A program made the translations under genes and the position numbers. 53,205 nucleotides of DNA from an uncultured Gammaproteobacteria bacterium (lineage in GTDB: Bacteria > Pseudomonadota > Gammaproteobacteria > Xanthomonadales > Xanthomonadaceae): assembly GCA_946885735.1 (NCBI GenBank), contig CAMPGW010000009.1, positions 1 through 53,205 of the forward strand, read 5' to 3'. Shown here piece by piece: positions 1 to 8,254 of this stretch (its first letter is position 1; each line of letters begins with the position of its first letter). The notes under the pieces were generated by a model that made no database searches, was not told the DNA's origin, and worked only from the letters and a program-made list of their open reading frames with translations.

Positions 1-1353
1 GCCCTCCCTTCGCCCCTGCGCATCGTTCCGCGCGCGGGACACGGCATCTCCCGCAAGGACATCAGCCCCAACGCGCTCCGCGTGCTCTACCGGCTGCGCG
101 AGGGAGGCTTCGCCGCGTACCTCGTCGGAGGCGCGGTGCGGGACTTGCTGATCGGCGGCCACCCGAAGGACTTCGACGTCGCCACCGACGCCACCCCGGA
201 CCAGGTGAAGTCGCTGTTCCGCAACTGCCGGCTGATCGGCCGCCGCTTCCGGCTCGCGCATGTCATCTACGGGCGCGAGACCATCGAGGTGGCGACCTTC
301 CGCTCCAACGAGGACGACGGTAGCGGCTCGCGCGAAATGGGCGACGAGGGCCGCATCCATCGCGACAACGTCTACGGCAGCATCGAAGACGACGCGGTGC
401 GCCGCGACTTCACCGCGAATGCCCTCTACTACGCGATCGAGGATTTCTCGGTGCGCGACTACGTCGGCGGTTTCGAGGACGTGCAGGCGCGCGTGCTGCG
501 CCTGATCGGCGACCCCGAGTCGCGCTACCGCGAAGACCCGGTGCGGATGCTGCGCGCGGTGCGGCTGGCGTCGAAGCTGGATTTCTCCATCGATCCGGCA
601 GCCGCCGACCCGCTGCCGCGGCTGTCGCCGCTGCTGGCCGGCGCCGCGCCCGCAAGGCTGTTCGACGAATGCCTGAAGATGTTCATGGCCGGCCATGGCG
701 AGCGCAGCTTCCTCGGCCTGGAGCGCCATGGACTGCTGCCGGCCTTGTTCGGCGAGACGGCGAAGGCCCTGGCGACCAACCGCAGCGGCGTGCTGCGCGA
801 AACCTTGCTGGGCGCGCTGCGCAGCACCGACGCCCGCGTGCGCGAGGAAAAGCCGGTCACGCCGGCTTTCCTGTTCGCCGCGCTGTTGTGGCCGGCCTAC
901 TGTCGCGAACTGGCGGTACTGCAGAAGTCCGGCGTGGATCCGCTGGTCGCGCAGCAGCGTGCCGCCGACCGCGTCACCTTGCACCAGGCCGAGCGTATCG
1001 CCTTGCCGCGCCGGTTCTCGCAGCCCATGCAGGAGATCTGGCTGCTGCAGCCGCGCTTCGGCAACCGGCAGCGCAAGCGGGTGTTCCGCCTGCTTGCGCA
1101 TCCGCGTTTCCGCGCCGCCTACGATTTCCTCGAACTGCGCGCCTCGACCTCGCCCGACCTGGCCGACGACCTGGCGTTCTGGAGCGAGGCGCAGGCGAGT
1201 TCCCCGGAGCAATTGGCCGGTTCGCTGGAGTCGCATCGCGGGGCCGGCGGCGCCGATCACTCCGACGATGCAGAGCGACCCGCGCGCCGTCGGCGCCGAC
1301 GCCGGCCTGCTCCCGCTTCGCAGGCCGAGCCTGCGGGCATGGGCGACGCATGA
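1..1353 (+). CDS. pcnB: Poly(A) polymerase I, 5' end beyond the window
   Basis: Adds 3' poly(A) tails to RNA, promoting decay. The reading frame is open from base 1 and residues before the GTG at 82 (RIVPRAGHGISRKDIS) match the conserved PcnB N-terminus, so the real start lies upstream of the window and the GTG at 82 is an internal Val codon. The nucleotidyltransferase core shows GGAVRDLL followed by the metal-binding DFD (bases 127-180). The middle carries the RNA-binding and dimerisation region, and the C-terminus ends in an Arg-rich tail ([10 protein letters not shown]) typical of proteobacterial PcnB. The stop overlaps the folK start (ATGA at 1350-1353), the usual pcnB-folK pairing. Family assignment is firm. 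Confidence 0.95.
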   Translation, partial: ALPSPLRIVPRAGHGISRKDISPNALRVLYRLREGGFAAYLVGGAVRDLLIGGHPKDFDVATDATPDQVKSLFRNCRLIGRRFRLAHVIYGRETIEVATFRSNEDDGSGSREMGDEGRIHRDNVYGSIEDDAVRRDFTANALYYAIEDFSVRDYVGGFEDVQARVLRLIGDPESRYREDPVRMLRAVRLASKLDFSIDPAAADPLPRLSPLLAGAAPARLFDECLKMFMAGHGERSFLGLERHGLLPALFGETAKALATNRSGVLRETLLGALRSTDARVREEKPVTPAFLFAALLWPAYCRELAVLQKSGVDPLVAQQRAADRVTLHQAERIALPRRFSQPMQEIWLLQPRFGNRQRKRVFRLLAHPRFRAAYDFLELRASTSPDLADDLAFWSEAQASSPEQLAGSLESHRGAGGADHSDDAERPARRRRRRRPAPASQAEPAGMGDA

Positions 1354-1844
1354 ACCCCTCCGTTCGCGCCTTCGTCGCCCTGGGCGCCAACCTTGGCGAC
1401 GTCGAGACGACGCTGGCGGAAGCGGTGTGGGCCCTGGACGGCCTGCCCCAGACCAGCGTGCGCGAGCAGTCGCCCTGGTTCCGTTCGGCGCCCTGGGGTC
1501 GCACCGACCAGCCCGATTTCACCAATGGCGTCGCCGAGTTGCAGACGCGGATGGTGGCCGGCGAACTGATGCAGCGGCTGCTCGAGATCGAGCAACGCTT
1601 CGGCCGCGAGCGGCGCGCCGACGATCGCTGGGGTCCACGGACGCTGGACCTGGACCTGCTGCTGTACGGCGACCAGGAGATCGACGAACCCGGCCTCACG
1701 GTGCCGCACCCGCGACTGCATGAGCGCGCCTTCGTGCTGCTACCCTTGTCCAGGATCGCGCCCGGCCTGGAGATCCCCGGGCGAGGCCGCGTGGACGCGT
1801 TGCTCGCGCAGGTCGATGGCAGCGGCCTGCGCGAACTGGACTGA
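1350..1844 (+). CDS. folK: 2-amino-4-hydroxy-6-hydroxymethyldihydropteridine pyrophosphokinase
   Basis: Transfers pyrophosphate from ATP to 6-hydroxymethyl-7,8-dihydropterin in folate synthesis. The 164-residue length fits the family. The N-terminus has the conserved VALGANLGD, and [14 protein letters not shown] supplies the Arg and the Asp pair that bind Mg-[16 protein letters not shown] completes the signature. The start was chosen at the ATG overlapping the pcnB stop by four bases, giving translational coupling. It is followed 35 bp later by panB, so cofactor genes are clustered here. Confidence 0.95.
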   Translation: MNPSVRAFVALGANLGDVETTLAEAVWALDGLPQTSVREQSPWFRSAPWGRTDQPDFTNGVAELQTRMVAGELMQRLLEIEQRFGRERRADDRWGPRTLDLDLLLYGDQEIDEPGLTVPHPRLHERAFVLLPLSRIAPGLEIPGRGRVDALLAQVDGSGLRELD

Positions 1845-1879
1845 GCGAACGGGCCCGATGCGGGCCGAAGGGCACGCCG

Positions 1880-2710
1880 ATGTACGCCGAACCCAGCCAG
1901 GCCGCGACGCGGCCGCGGATGACCGTTCCAGACCTGCGCCGCATGAAGGGCGAAGGCCGCCGGATCGTCGCCCTCACCGCCTATGACGCAAGCTTCGCCC
2001 GCACCCTCGATGCGGCCGGCGTGGATTTCATCCTGGTCGGCGATTCGCTGGGCATGGTGGTGCAGGGCCACGGCAGCACCTTGCCGGTGAGCGTGTCCGA
2101 CATCGTGTACCACACGGCTTGCGTCTCGCGCGGGCTCGGTTCGGCCCTGCTGGTGGCCGACATGCCATTCCAGAGTTGCGCGACTCCCGAGCGGGCACTG
2201 GACGCCGCGACGCCGATGCTCGCCGAGGGCGGCGCCAGCATGGTGAAGATCGAGGGCGCCGGGCCGATGCTCGAGGTCATCGAGTTCCTCGCCACCCGCG
2301 AGATCCCGGTGTGCGCGCACCTCGGGCTGACGCCGCAGTCGGTGCTGCGGCTGGGCGGCTACAAGGTACAGGGCCGCGAGCAGGCGGCGGCGGAGCGCCT
2401 GCGTGCCGATGCGAGGGCGGTGGCCGAAGCGGGCGCCGACGCGCTGGTGCTCGAATGCGTGCCGAGCGCGCTGGCGGCGGCGATCACCGCCGAACTGTCC
2501 ATTCCCACCATCGGCATCGGCGCGGGACCGGACTGCGACGGCCAGATCCTGGTGCTGCACGACATGCTCGGCATCAACTCGGGACATCGCCGCCCGCGCT
2601 TCGTCAAGGACTTCCTCGCCGAGGGCGGCTCGGTGGCCGGCGCCGTCGCCGCCTACGTGGCGGCGGTTCGCGATGGTTCGTTTCCCGCGCCGGAGCACGG
2701 TTACAAATGA
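1880..2710 (+). CDS. panB: 3-methyl-2-oxobutanoate hydroxymethyltransferase
   Basis: First committed step of pantothenate synthesis: adds a hydroxymethyl group from 5,10-methylene-tetrahydrofolate to alpha-ketoisovalerate, giving ketopantoate. The 276 residues are full length. Conserved blocks are [20 protein letters not shown] (Mg-binding Asp), [16 protein letters not shown] and the end motif RPRFVKDF. An alternative ATG at 1919 would trim 13 poorly conserved residues; the upstream ATG is preferred because related proteins carry a similar N-terminal extension. It overlaps panC by four bases, so the two are very likely co-translated. Folate-linked folK lies immediately upstream. Confidence 0.95.
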   Translation: MYAEPSQAATRPRMTVPDLRRMKGEGRRIVALTAYDASFARTLDAAGVDFILVGDSLGMVVQGHGSTLPVSVSDIVYHTACVSRGLGSALLVADMPFQSCATPERALDAATPMLAEGGASMVKIEGAGPMLEVIEFLATREIPVCAHLGLTPQSVLRLGGYKVQGREQAAAERLRADARAVAEAGADALVLECVPSALAAAITAELSIPTIGIGAGPDCDGQILVLHDMLGINSGHRRPRFVKDFLAEGGSVAGAVAAYVAAVRDGSFPAPEHGYK

Positions 2711-3555
2711 TGAGCTTCGACACCACGGATTCGCTGCGTCGTCAGGTCGGTGAGTGGCGGCGCGCAGGCGAGCGGATCGGCTTCGTGCCGACGATGGGCA
2801 ACCTGCATGCCGGGCATTTCGCCCTGGTCGACCTGGCGCGCGAGCGTTGCGATCGCGTGGTCGCGAGCATCTTCGTCAATCCCACCCAGTTCGGTCCCAA
2901 CGAGGACTACGCGCGCTACCCGCGCACGCCGGCCGCCGACATCGACGGACTGGCCGCGCACGGCTGCGATGCGGCCTTCCTGCCGGCGGTGGAGGAGATG
3001 TATCCCTTCGGCACGATGGGCTGCGTGCAGATGCACGTGCCGGGCATCACCGACATCCTCGACGGCGCGCATCGGCCCGGGCACTTCAATGGCGTCGCCC
3101 AGGTGGTCGCACGGCTGTTCAACATGGTGCAGCCCGACCTGGCGGTGTTCGGCCGCAAGGACTACCAGCAGTTGCAGGTGATCCGTTACATGGCCACCGA
3201 AATGAGCTTCCCGGTGGAGATCGTGCCGGCGCCGACGCTGCGCGAGGCCGACGGCCTGGCCATGAGTTCGCGCAACCAGTACCTGCAGGGCGCGGAGCGG
3301 CAGACCGCGACCGCCATCCACCGCTGCCTGCAGCGCATGCGGCAGAAGGCGGCCGAGGGCCGGCCGATCGCCGAGATCGAGTCGATGGCCGAGGCGGCGC
3401 TGGCGGCCGAGGGCTTCGTGGTCGACTACGCCGAGATTCGTCGCGCCGATCTGTCCCGTCCGCGCCGCGGCGACGAACCCGGCCTTTTGGCATTGGTGGC
3501 TGCGCGCCTGGGTCGAACCCGACTGATCGACAACCTCGAGTTCGACGGCGCCTGA
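2707..3555 (+). CDS. panC: Pantothenate synthetase (pantoate-beta-alanine ligase)
   Basis: Joins pantoate and beta-alanine through a pantoyl-adenylate. Visible signatures are [10 protein letters not shown] (the HxGH nucleotide-binding motif), [23 protein letters not shown] and the KMSKS-like loop [11 protein letters not shown]. The 282-residue length is normal. The start ATG overlaps the panB stop (ATGA at 2707-2710). Only 55 bp separate it from pgi, and that gap cannot hold panD, the aspartate decarboxylase that makes beta-alanine and is commonly the next gene in Xanthomonas. Confidence 0.95.
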   Translation: MMSFDTTDSLRRQVGEWRRAGERIGFVPTMGNLHAGHFALVDLARERCDRVVASIFVNPTQFGPNEDYARYPRTPAADIDGLAAHGCDAAFLPAVEEMYPFGTMGCVQMHVPGITDILDGAHRPGHFNGVAQVVARLFNMVQPDLAVFGRKDYQQLQVIRYMATEMSFPVEIVPAPTLREADGLAMSSRNQYLQGAERQTATAIHRCLQRMRQKAAEGRPIAEIESMAEAALAAEGFVVDYAEIRRADLSRPRRGDEPGLLALVAARLGRTRLIDNLEFDGA

Positions 3556-3571
3556 GCCGGGCCGGACCGCT

Positions 3572-3580
3572 TGTTACACT
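3572..3580 (+). promoter_or_regulatory. Extended -10 promoter for pgi
   Basis: TGTTACACT reads as an extended -10 element (TG, one base, TACACT). It sits 30 bases before the pgi start, giving a leader of about 24 nt that contains the ribosome site AAGGAA. No good -35 hexamer is visible. Confidence 0.5.
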
Positions 3581-3610
3581 CGCCATTCCCTGACGGCTGA
3601 AGGAACGGCA

Positions 3611-5134
3611 ATGCGGATCGAGGCGGAGTGGGCCACCCTGAGCGAACACGCGGCGCGGCTGGTCGATCGCCGCTTGCCGGACCTGCTCGCCGCGGACCCG
3701 GGCCGCGCCACCGACCTCGCCCTGCGCGTCGGTCCGCTCTACGCCAATTTCGCCCGCCAGCGGATCGATCGCGAGGCCTGGGCGCACCTGTTCTCGATGG
3801 CGCGCGAGGCGCGCCTGCCGCAGGGCTTCCGTGCGATGGCGGACGGCGACATCATCAATGCCTCCGAGCAGCGGCCCGCACTGCACACTGCATTGCGCAG
3901 CGCGCTCGGACGGGGCCCGGCGTTCGAGGCCGCGCGCGCCGAGGTCGCCGACGCGCTCGCGCGAATGCAGGCCTTGGTCGAGCGCCTGCGCAGCTCCAGC
4001 GTGACCGACGTGGTCAATGTCGGCATCGGCGGTTCCGACCTCGGGCCGCGCCTGGCGGTGGAGGCCCTGCGCGATTTCAACGACGGCCGCTTCCGCGTGC
4101 ATTTCCTCAACAACGCCGATGCCGGCGCCACGGCGGCGCTGATGTCCCGGCTCGATCCCGCACGCACGGCGGTCGTGCTCGTGTCCAAGAGTTTCGGCAC
4201 CCAGGAGACCTTGCTCAACGCCGCGCTGCTGCGGCCCTGGCTCGGCGACGATTCGCGCCTGTACGCGGTCAGCGCCAACGTGGACAAGGCGGCCGCGCTG
4301 GGCATTCCCGGCGAGCGCATCCTGCCGATGTGGGACTGGGTCGGCGGGCGTTATTCCCTGTGGTCCGCGGTGGGCTTCGTCGTGGCGCTGGCCCTGGGCA
4401 TGGAGCGCTTCCGCGAGTTGCTCGAAGGCGCGGCCGCCATGGATGCGCACGTGCTGGCGGAGCCGCCGGAGCGCAACCTCGCCATCTGGCACGCGCTTGC
4501 CGCGGTGTGGAATCGCAACGGCCTTGGCCTGGACACGCACGCGGTGCTGCCTTACGACGACCGGCTGGCGCTGCTGCCCGCCTACCTGCAGCAGCTGGTC
4601 ATGGAAAGCCTGGGCAAGTCGGCGCGCAGCGACGGCACGCCGGTGGCCGTGGCGACGGTGCCGGTGCTGTGGGGCGGGCCGGGCACCAGCAGCCAGCACA
4701 GTTTCTTCCAGGCCCTGCACCAGGGCACCGACACGGTGCCGAGCGATTTCATCGGCGTCGCGCGGCCTGCGCACCCGCACCGTGGCAGCCACGATGCACT
4801 GCTCTCGCACCTGCTTGCGCAGGGCGAGGCGCTGGCCAACGGAGCCGACAACGCCGATCCGCAGAAGGCCTATCCCGGCAACCGTCCGTCCACCTGCTTC
4901 CTGCTCGACGCACTCACGCCGGCGAGCCTCGGCGCCTTGCTGGCCCTGTACGAGCACAGCGTGTACGCGCAGTCGCTGCTGTGGGGCATCAATGCCTTCG
5001 ACCAGTGGGGCGTGGAACTGGGCAAGCAGATCGCCGGTGGGCTGTTGCCGGCGGTCGCGGGCGAGGCGGATGCGGTTCCGCCGGCCGATCCCGTCACGCG
5101 GGCCCTGCTGGAAGAACTGCGCCGCCAGCGTTGA
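3611..5134 (+). CDS. pgi: Glucose-6-phosphate isomerase
   Basis: Interconverts glucose-6-phosphate and fructose-6-phosphate in the cytoplasm. The 507 residues are shorter than the roughly 549 of the E. coli enzyme but usual for Xanthomonadales. Signatures: [16 protein letters not shown] (phosphate binding), [20 protein letters not shown] with the catalytic Glu, [10 protein letters not shown] with the ring-opening His, and [11 protein letters not shown] with the C-terminal Lys. The start has an AAGGAA ribosome site 7 bases upstream. Its 3' end overlaps the convergent queG by 41 bp. Confidence 0.95.
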   Translation: MRIEAEWATLSEHAARLVDRRLPDLLAADPGRATDLALRVGPLYANFARQRIDREAWAHLFSMAREARLPQGFRAMADGDIINASEQRPALHTALRSALGRGPAFEAARAEVADALARMQALVERLRSSSVTDVVNVGIGGSDLGPRLAVEALRDFNDGRFRVHFLNNADAGATAALMSRLDPARTAVVLVSKSFGTQETLLNAALLRPWLGDDSRLYAVSANVDKAAALGIPGERILPMWDWVGGRYSLWSAVGFVVALALGMERFRELLEGAAAMDAHVLAEPPERNLAIWHALAAVWNRNGLGLDTHAVLPYDDRLALLPAYLQQLVMESLGKSARSDGTPVAVATVPVLWGGPGTSSQHSFFQALHQGTDTVPSDFIGVARPAHPHRGSHDALLSHLLAQGEALANGADNADPQKAYPGNRPSTCFLLDALTPASLGALLALYEHSVYAQSLLWGINAFDQWGVELGKQIAGGLLPAVAGEADAVPPADPVTRALLEELRRQR

Positions 5135-6188
5135 GGGTCGCGTCGTGCTGGCGCGCCAGCGCCCAGGCGACGTGCTCGCGCACGACCGGCGACGGATGGT
5201 CCGCGCGCGTTTGCAGCGACGCCGCGACCGCCGCCGACGGCGCGGCGTTGCCAAGCGCGACCGCGATGTTCCGCAGCCAGTTCTCGTAGCCGGTGCGGCG
5301 AATGGCCGAACCTTCGGTGCGGCGCAGGAACTCCTCCTCGCTCCAGTCGAACAGGTCGACCAGGCTGGCGCGATCCAGGTCGTTGCGCGCGCGGAAGTCG
5401 GGTTCGTCGAAGCGACGCGCGAATTTGTTCCAGGGGCAGGCGAGCTGGCAGTCGTCGCAGCCGAAGATGCGGTTGCCGATCGGCGCGCGCAGTTCTTCCG
5501 GGATCGAGCCCTGCAGCTCGATGGTCAGGTAACTGATGCAGCGACGCGCATCCACGCGGTTCGGCGCGACGATCGCGCCGGTGGGGCAGACGTCGATGCA
5601 GCGGGTGCAGGTGCCGCAGTGCGCGGTGGCGGGCGCATCCACCGGCAAGGGCAGGTCGGTGTAGAGTTCGCCGAGGAAGAACCAGCTGCCAGCGTCGCGG
5701 TTGATCAGGCAGGCGTTCTTGCCGATCCAGCCGAGTCCGGCATTGCGCGCGAGTGCGCGCTCGAGCACTGGCGCGGAATCCACGAACACCCGGTAGCCGA
5801 ATTCGCCCACCGCGGCGCCGATGCGGTCGGCGAGGGCCTGCAGCCGCTGCCGCATCAGCTTGTGGTAATCGCGGCCGAGCGCGTAGCGGGCGACGTAGGC
5901 GCGGTTGCCGTCGGCCAGGGTCTGCCAGGCGCCGGCGTCGTCGCCTGTGCCGTAGTCCATCCGCACCGACACCACGCGGATGGTGCCCGGCTGAAGTTCG
6001 GCGGGACGCGACCGCTTGTCGCCGTGCCGCGCCATGTACTCCATGCGGCCGTGCTGGCCCTGCGCCAGCCAGTCGCGCAGGTGTGCCTCGTCCTCGGCCA
6101 GGTCCACGCCGGTGATGCCGGCCTGCTGGAAACCGAGCTCGGCGCTCCAGCGCTTGACGTCGTCGGCGAGGGCGCGCAGATCCGGCAT
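5094..6188 (-). CDS. queG: Epoxyqueuosine reductase
   Basis: Last step of queuosine tRNA modification: reduces epoxyqueuosine using cobalamin and two 4Fe-4S clusters. The 364-residue protein shows the substrate/cobalamin region [16 protein letters not shown] and GWIGKN, then two ferredoxin-type cysteine sets ([15 protein letters not shown] and [12 protein letters not shown]), followed by a HEAT-like C-terminal part, all typical of the QueG family. The ATG at 6188 was chosen because it starts the conserved N-terminus ([14 protein letters not shown]) and lies 6 bases after a TATACT box, implying a leaderless message. The frame stays open upstream but that stretch covers nnr and is not conserved-looking. 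Confidence 0.93.
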   Translation of the reverse strand: MPDLRALADDVKRWSAELGFQQAGITGVDLAEDEAHLRDWLAQGQHGRMEYMARHGDKRSRPAELQPGTIRVVSVRMDYGTGDDAGAWQTLADGNRAYVARYALGRDYHKLMRQRLQALADRIGAAVGEFGYRVFVDSAPVLERALARNAGLGWIGKNACLINRDAGSWFFLGELYTDLPLPVDAPATAHCGTCTRCIDVCPTGAIVAPNRVDARRCISYLTIELQGSIPEELRAPIGNRIFGCDDCQLACPWNKFARRFDEPDFRARNDLDRASLVDLFDWSEEEFLRRTEGSAIRRTGYENWLRNIAVALGNAAPSAAVAASLQTRADHPSPVVREHVAWALARQHDATLNAGGAVLPAGPA

Positions 6189-6194
6189 CCGGCC

Positions 6195-6202
6195 AGTATA
6201 GT
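6195..6202. promoter_or_regulatory. Overlapping divergent -10 boxes of queG and nnr
   Basis: The 20 bp between the two start codons contains AGTATAGT. On the plus strand TATAGT (6197-6202) is followed by 6 bases and the nnr ATG. On the minus strand TATACT (6200-6195) is followed by 6 bases and the queG ATG. Both would therefore yield leaderless mRNAs, and neither gene has a Shine-Dalgarno sequence. No convincing -35 elements are seen. Confidence 0.55.
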
Positions 6203-6208
6203 TAGGCG

Positions 6209-7687
6209 ATGACGTCGCCGCTTCCCCTGCATACCGCCGCGCAGGCCCGCGCCATGGACGCGGCCGCGGTGGAAACGCTCGGCATTGCCGCTTATGAACT
6301 GATGGGTCGGGCCGGCGCGGCGGCCTGGTCGCTGTTGCATCGGCGCTGGCCGCAGGCGCGGCGGATCGGCGTGGCCTGCGGGCCCGGCAACAACGGCGGC
6401 GACGGATACGTGCTGGCGCGGCTCGCACGCGCGGCCGGTTGCCAGGTGCAGGTGCTGGTCGGGCCCGATGGCGCGCCGCGCACCGAGGAAGCCAAGCGCG
6501 CATGGAATGCCTGGCGCGAGGACGGCGGCGTCACCCGCGTCTTCGACGGCCAGCTTCCGGAGGTGGACCTCTGGGTGGATGCGCTGTTCGGCACCGGCCT
6601 CGCGCGCGGCATGCATGGCGTCGCGCAGGCGATGATCGAGCGCATCAACGCCACGCACCTGCCGGTGCTTGCGCTGGACCTGCCGTCGGGGCTCGACGGT
6701 GACCGCGGCCATGCCGAGCGCGACTGCATCCGTGCCGACGCCACGATCACGTTCTTGGCCGCCAAGCGCGGCCTCTACACCGGCCAGGGACGCGACGCGG
6801 CCGGGGAAGTCAGCTACGACGCACTTGGCCTGCCGACCGATTTCCTGGCGCGGTTCCCGTCGAGCGCGACCTGGTTCGGCCCCGACGCGCTCGCCGACGG
6901 TCTCGCGCCGCGCCATGCGAACGCGCACAAGGGCGAACATGGCCACGTGCTGTGCATCGGCGGCGAGATGGGCATGGGCGGCGCCGTTCGTCTCTGCGCG
7001 GAGGCTGCGCTGCGCGCAGGCGCCGGCCTGGCGAGCGTCGCCACGCGTACCGAGGGCGTCGCCGCGCTCGTCGCCGCGCGGCCCGAGGCGATGACCCATG
7101 CCGTCGAGGACGCCGATGCGCTGGCGCCGCTGCTGCAGCGCGCCAGCGTGCTGGCGGTCGGCCCGGGCCTGGGCCGCGGCGAGTGGGGGCGCGAGCTGTT
7201 CGAGGCCGCGGTCGCCTCGGGCAAGCCGCTGATCCTCGATGCCGATGGCCTGGTGCTGCTCTCGATGCATCCGCGGCCGTTGCCGCAGGCCATCCTGACG
7301 CCGCATCCCGGCGAGGCTGCGCGCCTGCTGGGCATGGGCAACCAGGAGGTCCAGGCCGATCGCTTCGACGCCGTCTCGCGACTCGCGGAAAAATTCCAGT
7401 GCGTGGTGGTGCTCAAGGGCGCCGGCACCCTGGTGGCGGCGCCGGGGGAGACCACCGCGGTGATCGGCGCCGGCAATCCCGGCATGGCCACGGGGGGCAT
7501 GGGCGACGTGCTCACCGGCGTGGTGGCGGCGCTGCACGCGCAAGGCCTGTCGAACTTCCGCGCGGCCGTGGTCGGTGCGCTCCTGCACGGCGCCGCCGGC
7601 GACGCGGCCGCCAGGGTCGACGGGGAGCGCGGCCTGCTGCCCTCCGACCTGTTCCCGCACCTGCGGCGGCTGGCCAATCCCGAATGA
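6209..7687 (+). CDS. nnr: Bifunctional NAD(P)H-hydrate epimerase / ADP-dependent dehydratase
   Basis: Repairs hydrated NAD(P)H. The N-terminal half (about residues 1-215) is the YjeF epimerase with ACGPGNNGGDGYVLARL and LDLPSGLDGD. The C-terminal half (about 230-490) is the ribokinase-like dehydratase with GPGLGRGEW, LTPHPGEAARL, VVLKGAGT and GNPGMATGGMGDVLTG, the ATP/ADP-binding signature. At 492 residues it matches the fused E. coli protein. The start ATG lies 6 bases after TATAGT. Its stop overlaps tsaE (ATGA), reproducing the widespread yjeF-yjeE pair. Confidence 0.95.
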   Translation: MTSPLPLHTAAQARAMDAAAVETLGIAAYELMGRAGAAAWSLLHRRWPQARRIGVACGPGNNGGDGYVLARLARAAGCQVQVLVGPDGAPRTEEAKRAWNAWREDGGVTRVFDGQLPEVDLWVDALFGTGLARGMHGVAQAMIERINATHLPVLALDLPSGLDGDRGHAERDCIRADATITFLAAKRGLYTGQGRDAAGEVSYDALGLPTDFLARFPSSATWFGPDALADGLAPRHANAHKGEHGHVLCIGGEMGMGGAVRLCAEAALRAGAGLASVATRTEGVAALVAARPEAMTHAVEDADALAPLLQRASVLAVGPGLGRGEWGRELFEAAVASGKPLILDADGLVLLSMHPRPLPQAILTPHPGEAARLLGMGNQEVQADRFDAVSRLAEKFQCVVVLKGAGTLVAAPGETTAVIGAGNPGMATGGMGDVLTGVVAALHAQGLSNFRAAVVGALLHGAAGDAAARVDGERGLLPSDLFPHLRRLANPE

Positions 7688-8169
7688 AACGGCACGTGCG
7701 GCTGCCGGACCCGGCCGCCACCGATGCGCTCGGGCTACAACTGGCGACGAGCTTGCCGGGGCCCGCGGTGGTCTACCTGCGCGGCGACCTGGGGGCGGGC
7801 AAGTCATCGCTGGCCCGCGCGCTGCTGCGGGCCCTCGGCGCCAGCGGTCCCATTCGCAGCCCGACCTACACCCTGGTCGAACGCCATCGGCTGCGCGACG
7901 GCGAGGCGGCGCACCTGGACCTTTACCGGATCGCCCAGGCTGGGGAGCTCGATTTCCTCGGCCTTCAGGATCTGCTGCCCGAACTGGCCCTGGTGCTGGT
8001 GGAGTGGCCGGACCGGGGCGCGGGGGCGCTGCCGGCCGCGGACCTGGACGTGACGCTACGGCTGGACGGGGAAGGTCGGATCGCCGAGCTGGCGGCCGCT
8101 TCCGCGCTGGGGGAGACCTGGCTGGCTGGCCTGGAAGCCCGAGGGGTCGCGTTTAACGCGCTTTCCTGA
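7684..8169 (+). CDS. tsaE: tRNA threonylcarbamoyladenosine synthesis ATPase TsaE
   Basis: ATPase partner of TsaB and TsaD in making the t6A modification of ANN-decoding tRNAs. The 161-residue protein has the P-loop GDLGAGKSS at about residues 32-40, the switch-like SPTYTLVE, the conserved HLDLYRI and the LVLVEWPDR motif. It begins at the ATG that overlaps the nnr stop by four bases. amiC follows after an 85 bp gap with its own promoter, so the nnr-tsaE unit probably ends here. Confidence 0.94.
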   Translation: MKRHVRLPDPAATDALGLQLATSLPGPAVVYLRGDLGAGKSSLARALLRALGASGPIRSPTYTLVERHRLRDGEAAHLDLYRIAQAGELDFLGLQDLLPELALVLVEWPDRGAGALPAADLDVTLRLDGEGRIAELAAASALGETWLAGLEARGVAFNALS

Positions 8170-8218
8170 CCTCGATCCGAGAAATGTAGGCCAGGTATTG
8201 GATTCCTAAGGGAAAAGC

Positions 8219-8247
8219 TTGCATTTGTAAAAATGCGGTGATTCAAT
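8219..8247 (+). promoter_or_regulatory. amiC promoter with a palindrome in the spacer
   Basis: TTGCAT (8219-8224), a 17 bp spacer and TTCAAT (8242-8247) form a moderate sigma-70 promoter; TG one base before the hexamer makes it an extended -10. A perfect inverted repeat GCATTT-GTAA-AAATGC (8221-8236) lies across the -35 edge and spacer, where a regulator could bind. Only 7 bases separate the -10 from the amiC ATG. Confidence 0.45.
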
Positions 8248-8254
8248 CCCGGGC

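Noticed and set aside
82..84. GTG as the start of pcnB
   Set aside because: Conserved PcnB residues are encoded in frame from base 1, so this codon is internal.
1852..1866. Inverted repeat GGCCCG-ATG-CGGGCC between folK and panB as a terminator
   Set aside because: No T-tract, short stem and close spacing of genes in one operon; likely chance in GC-rich DNA.
974..2698. 574-codon open frame on the minus strand across folK and panB
   Set aside because: It is antisense to well-conserved genes, its translation is Arg/Ala/His-rich without family motifs, and long antisense frames are expected at this GC content.
3556..3610. A hidden panD between panC and pgi
   Set aside because: The gap is 55 bp and contains promoter and ribosome-site signals only.
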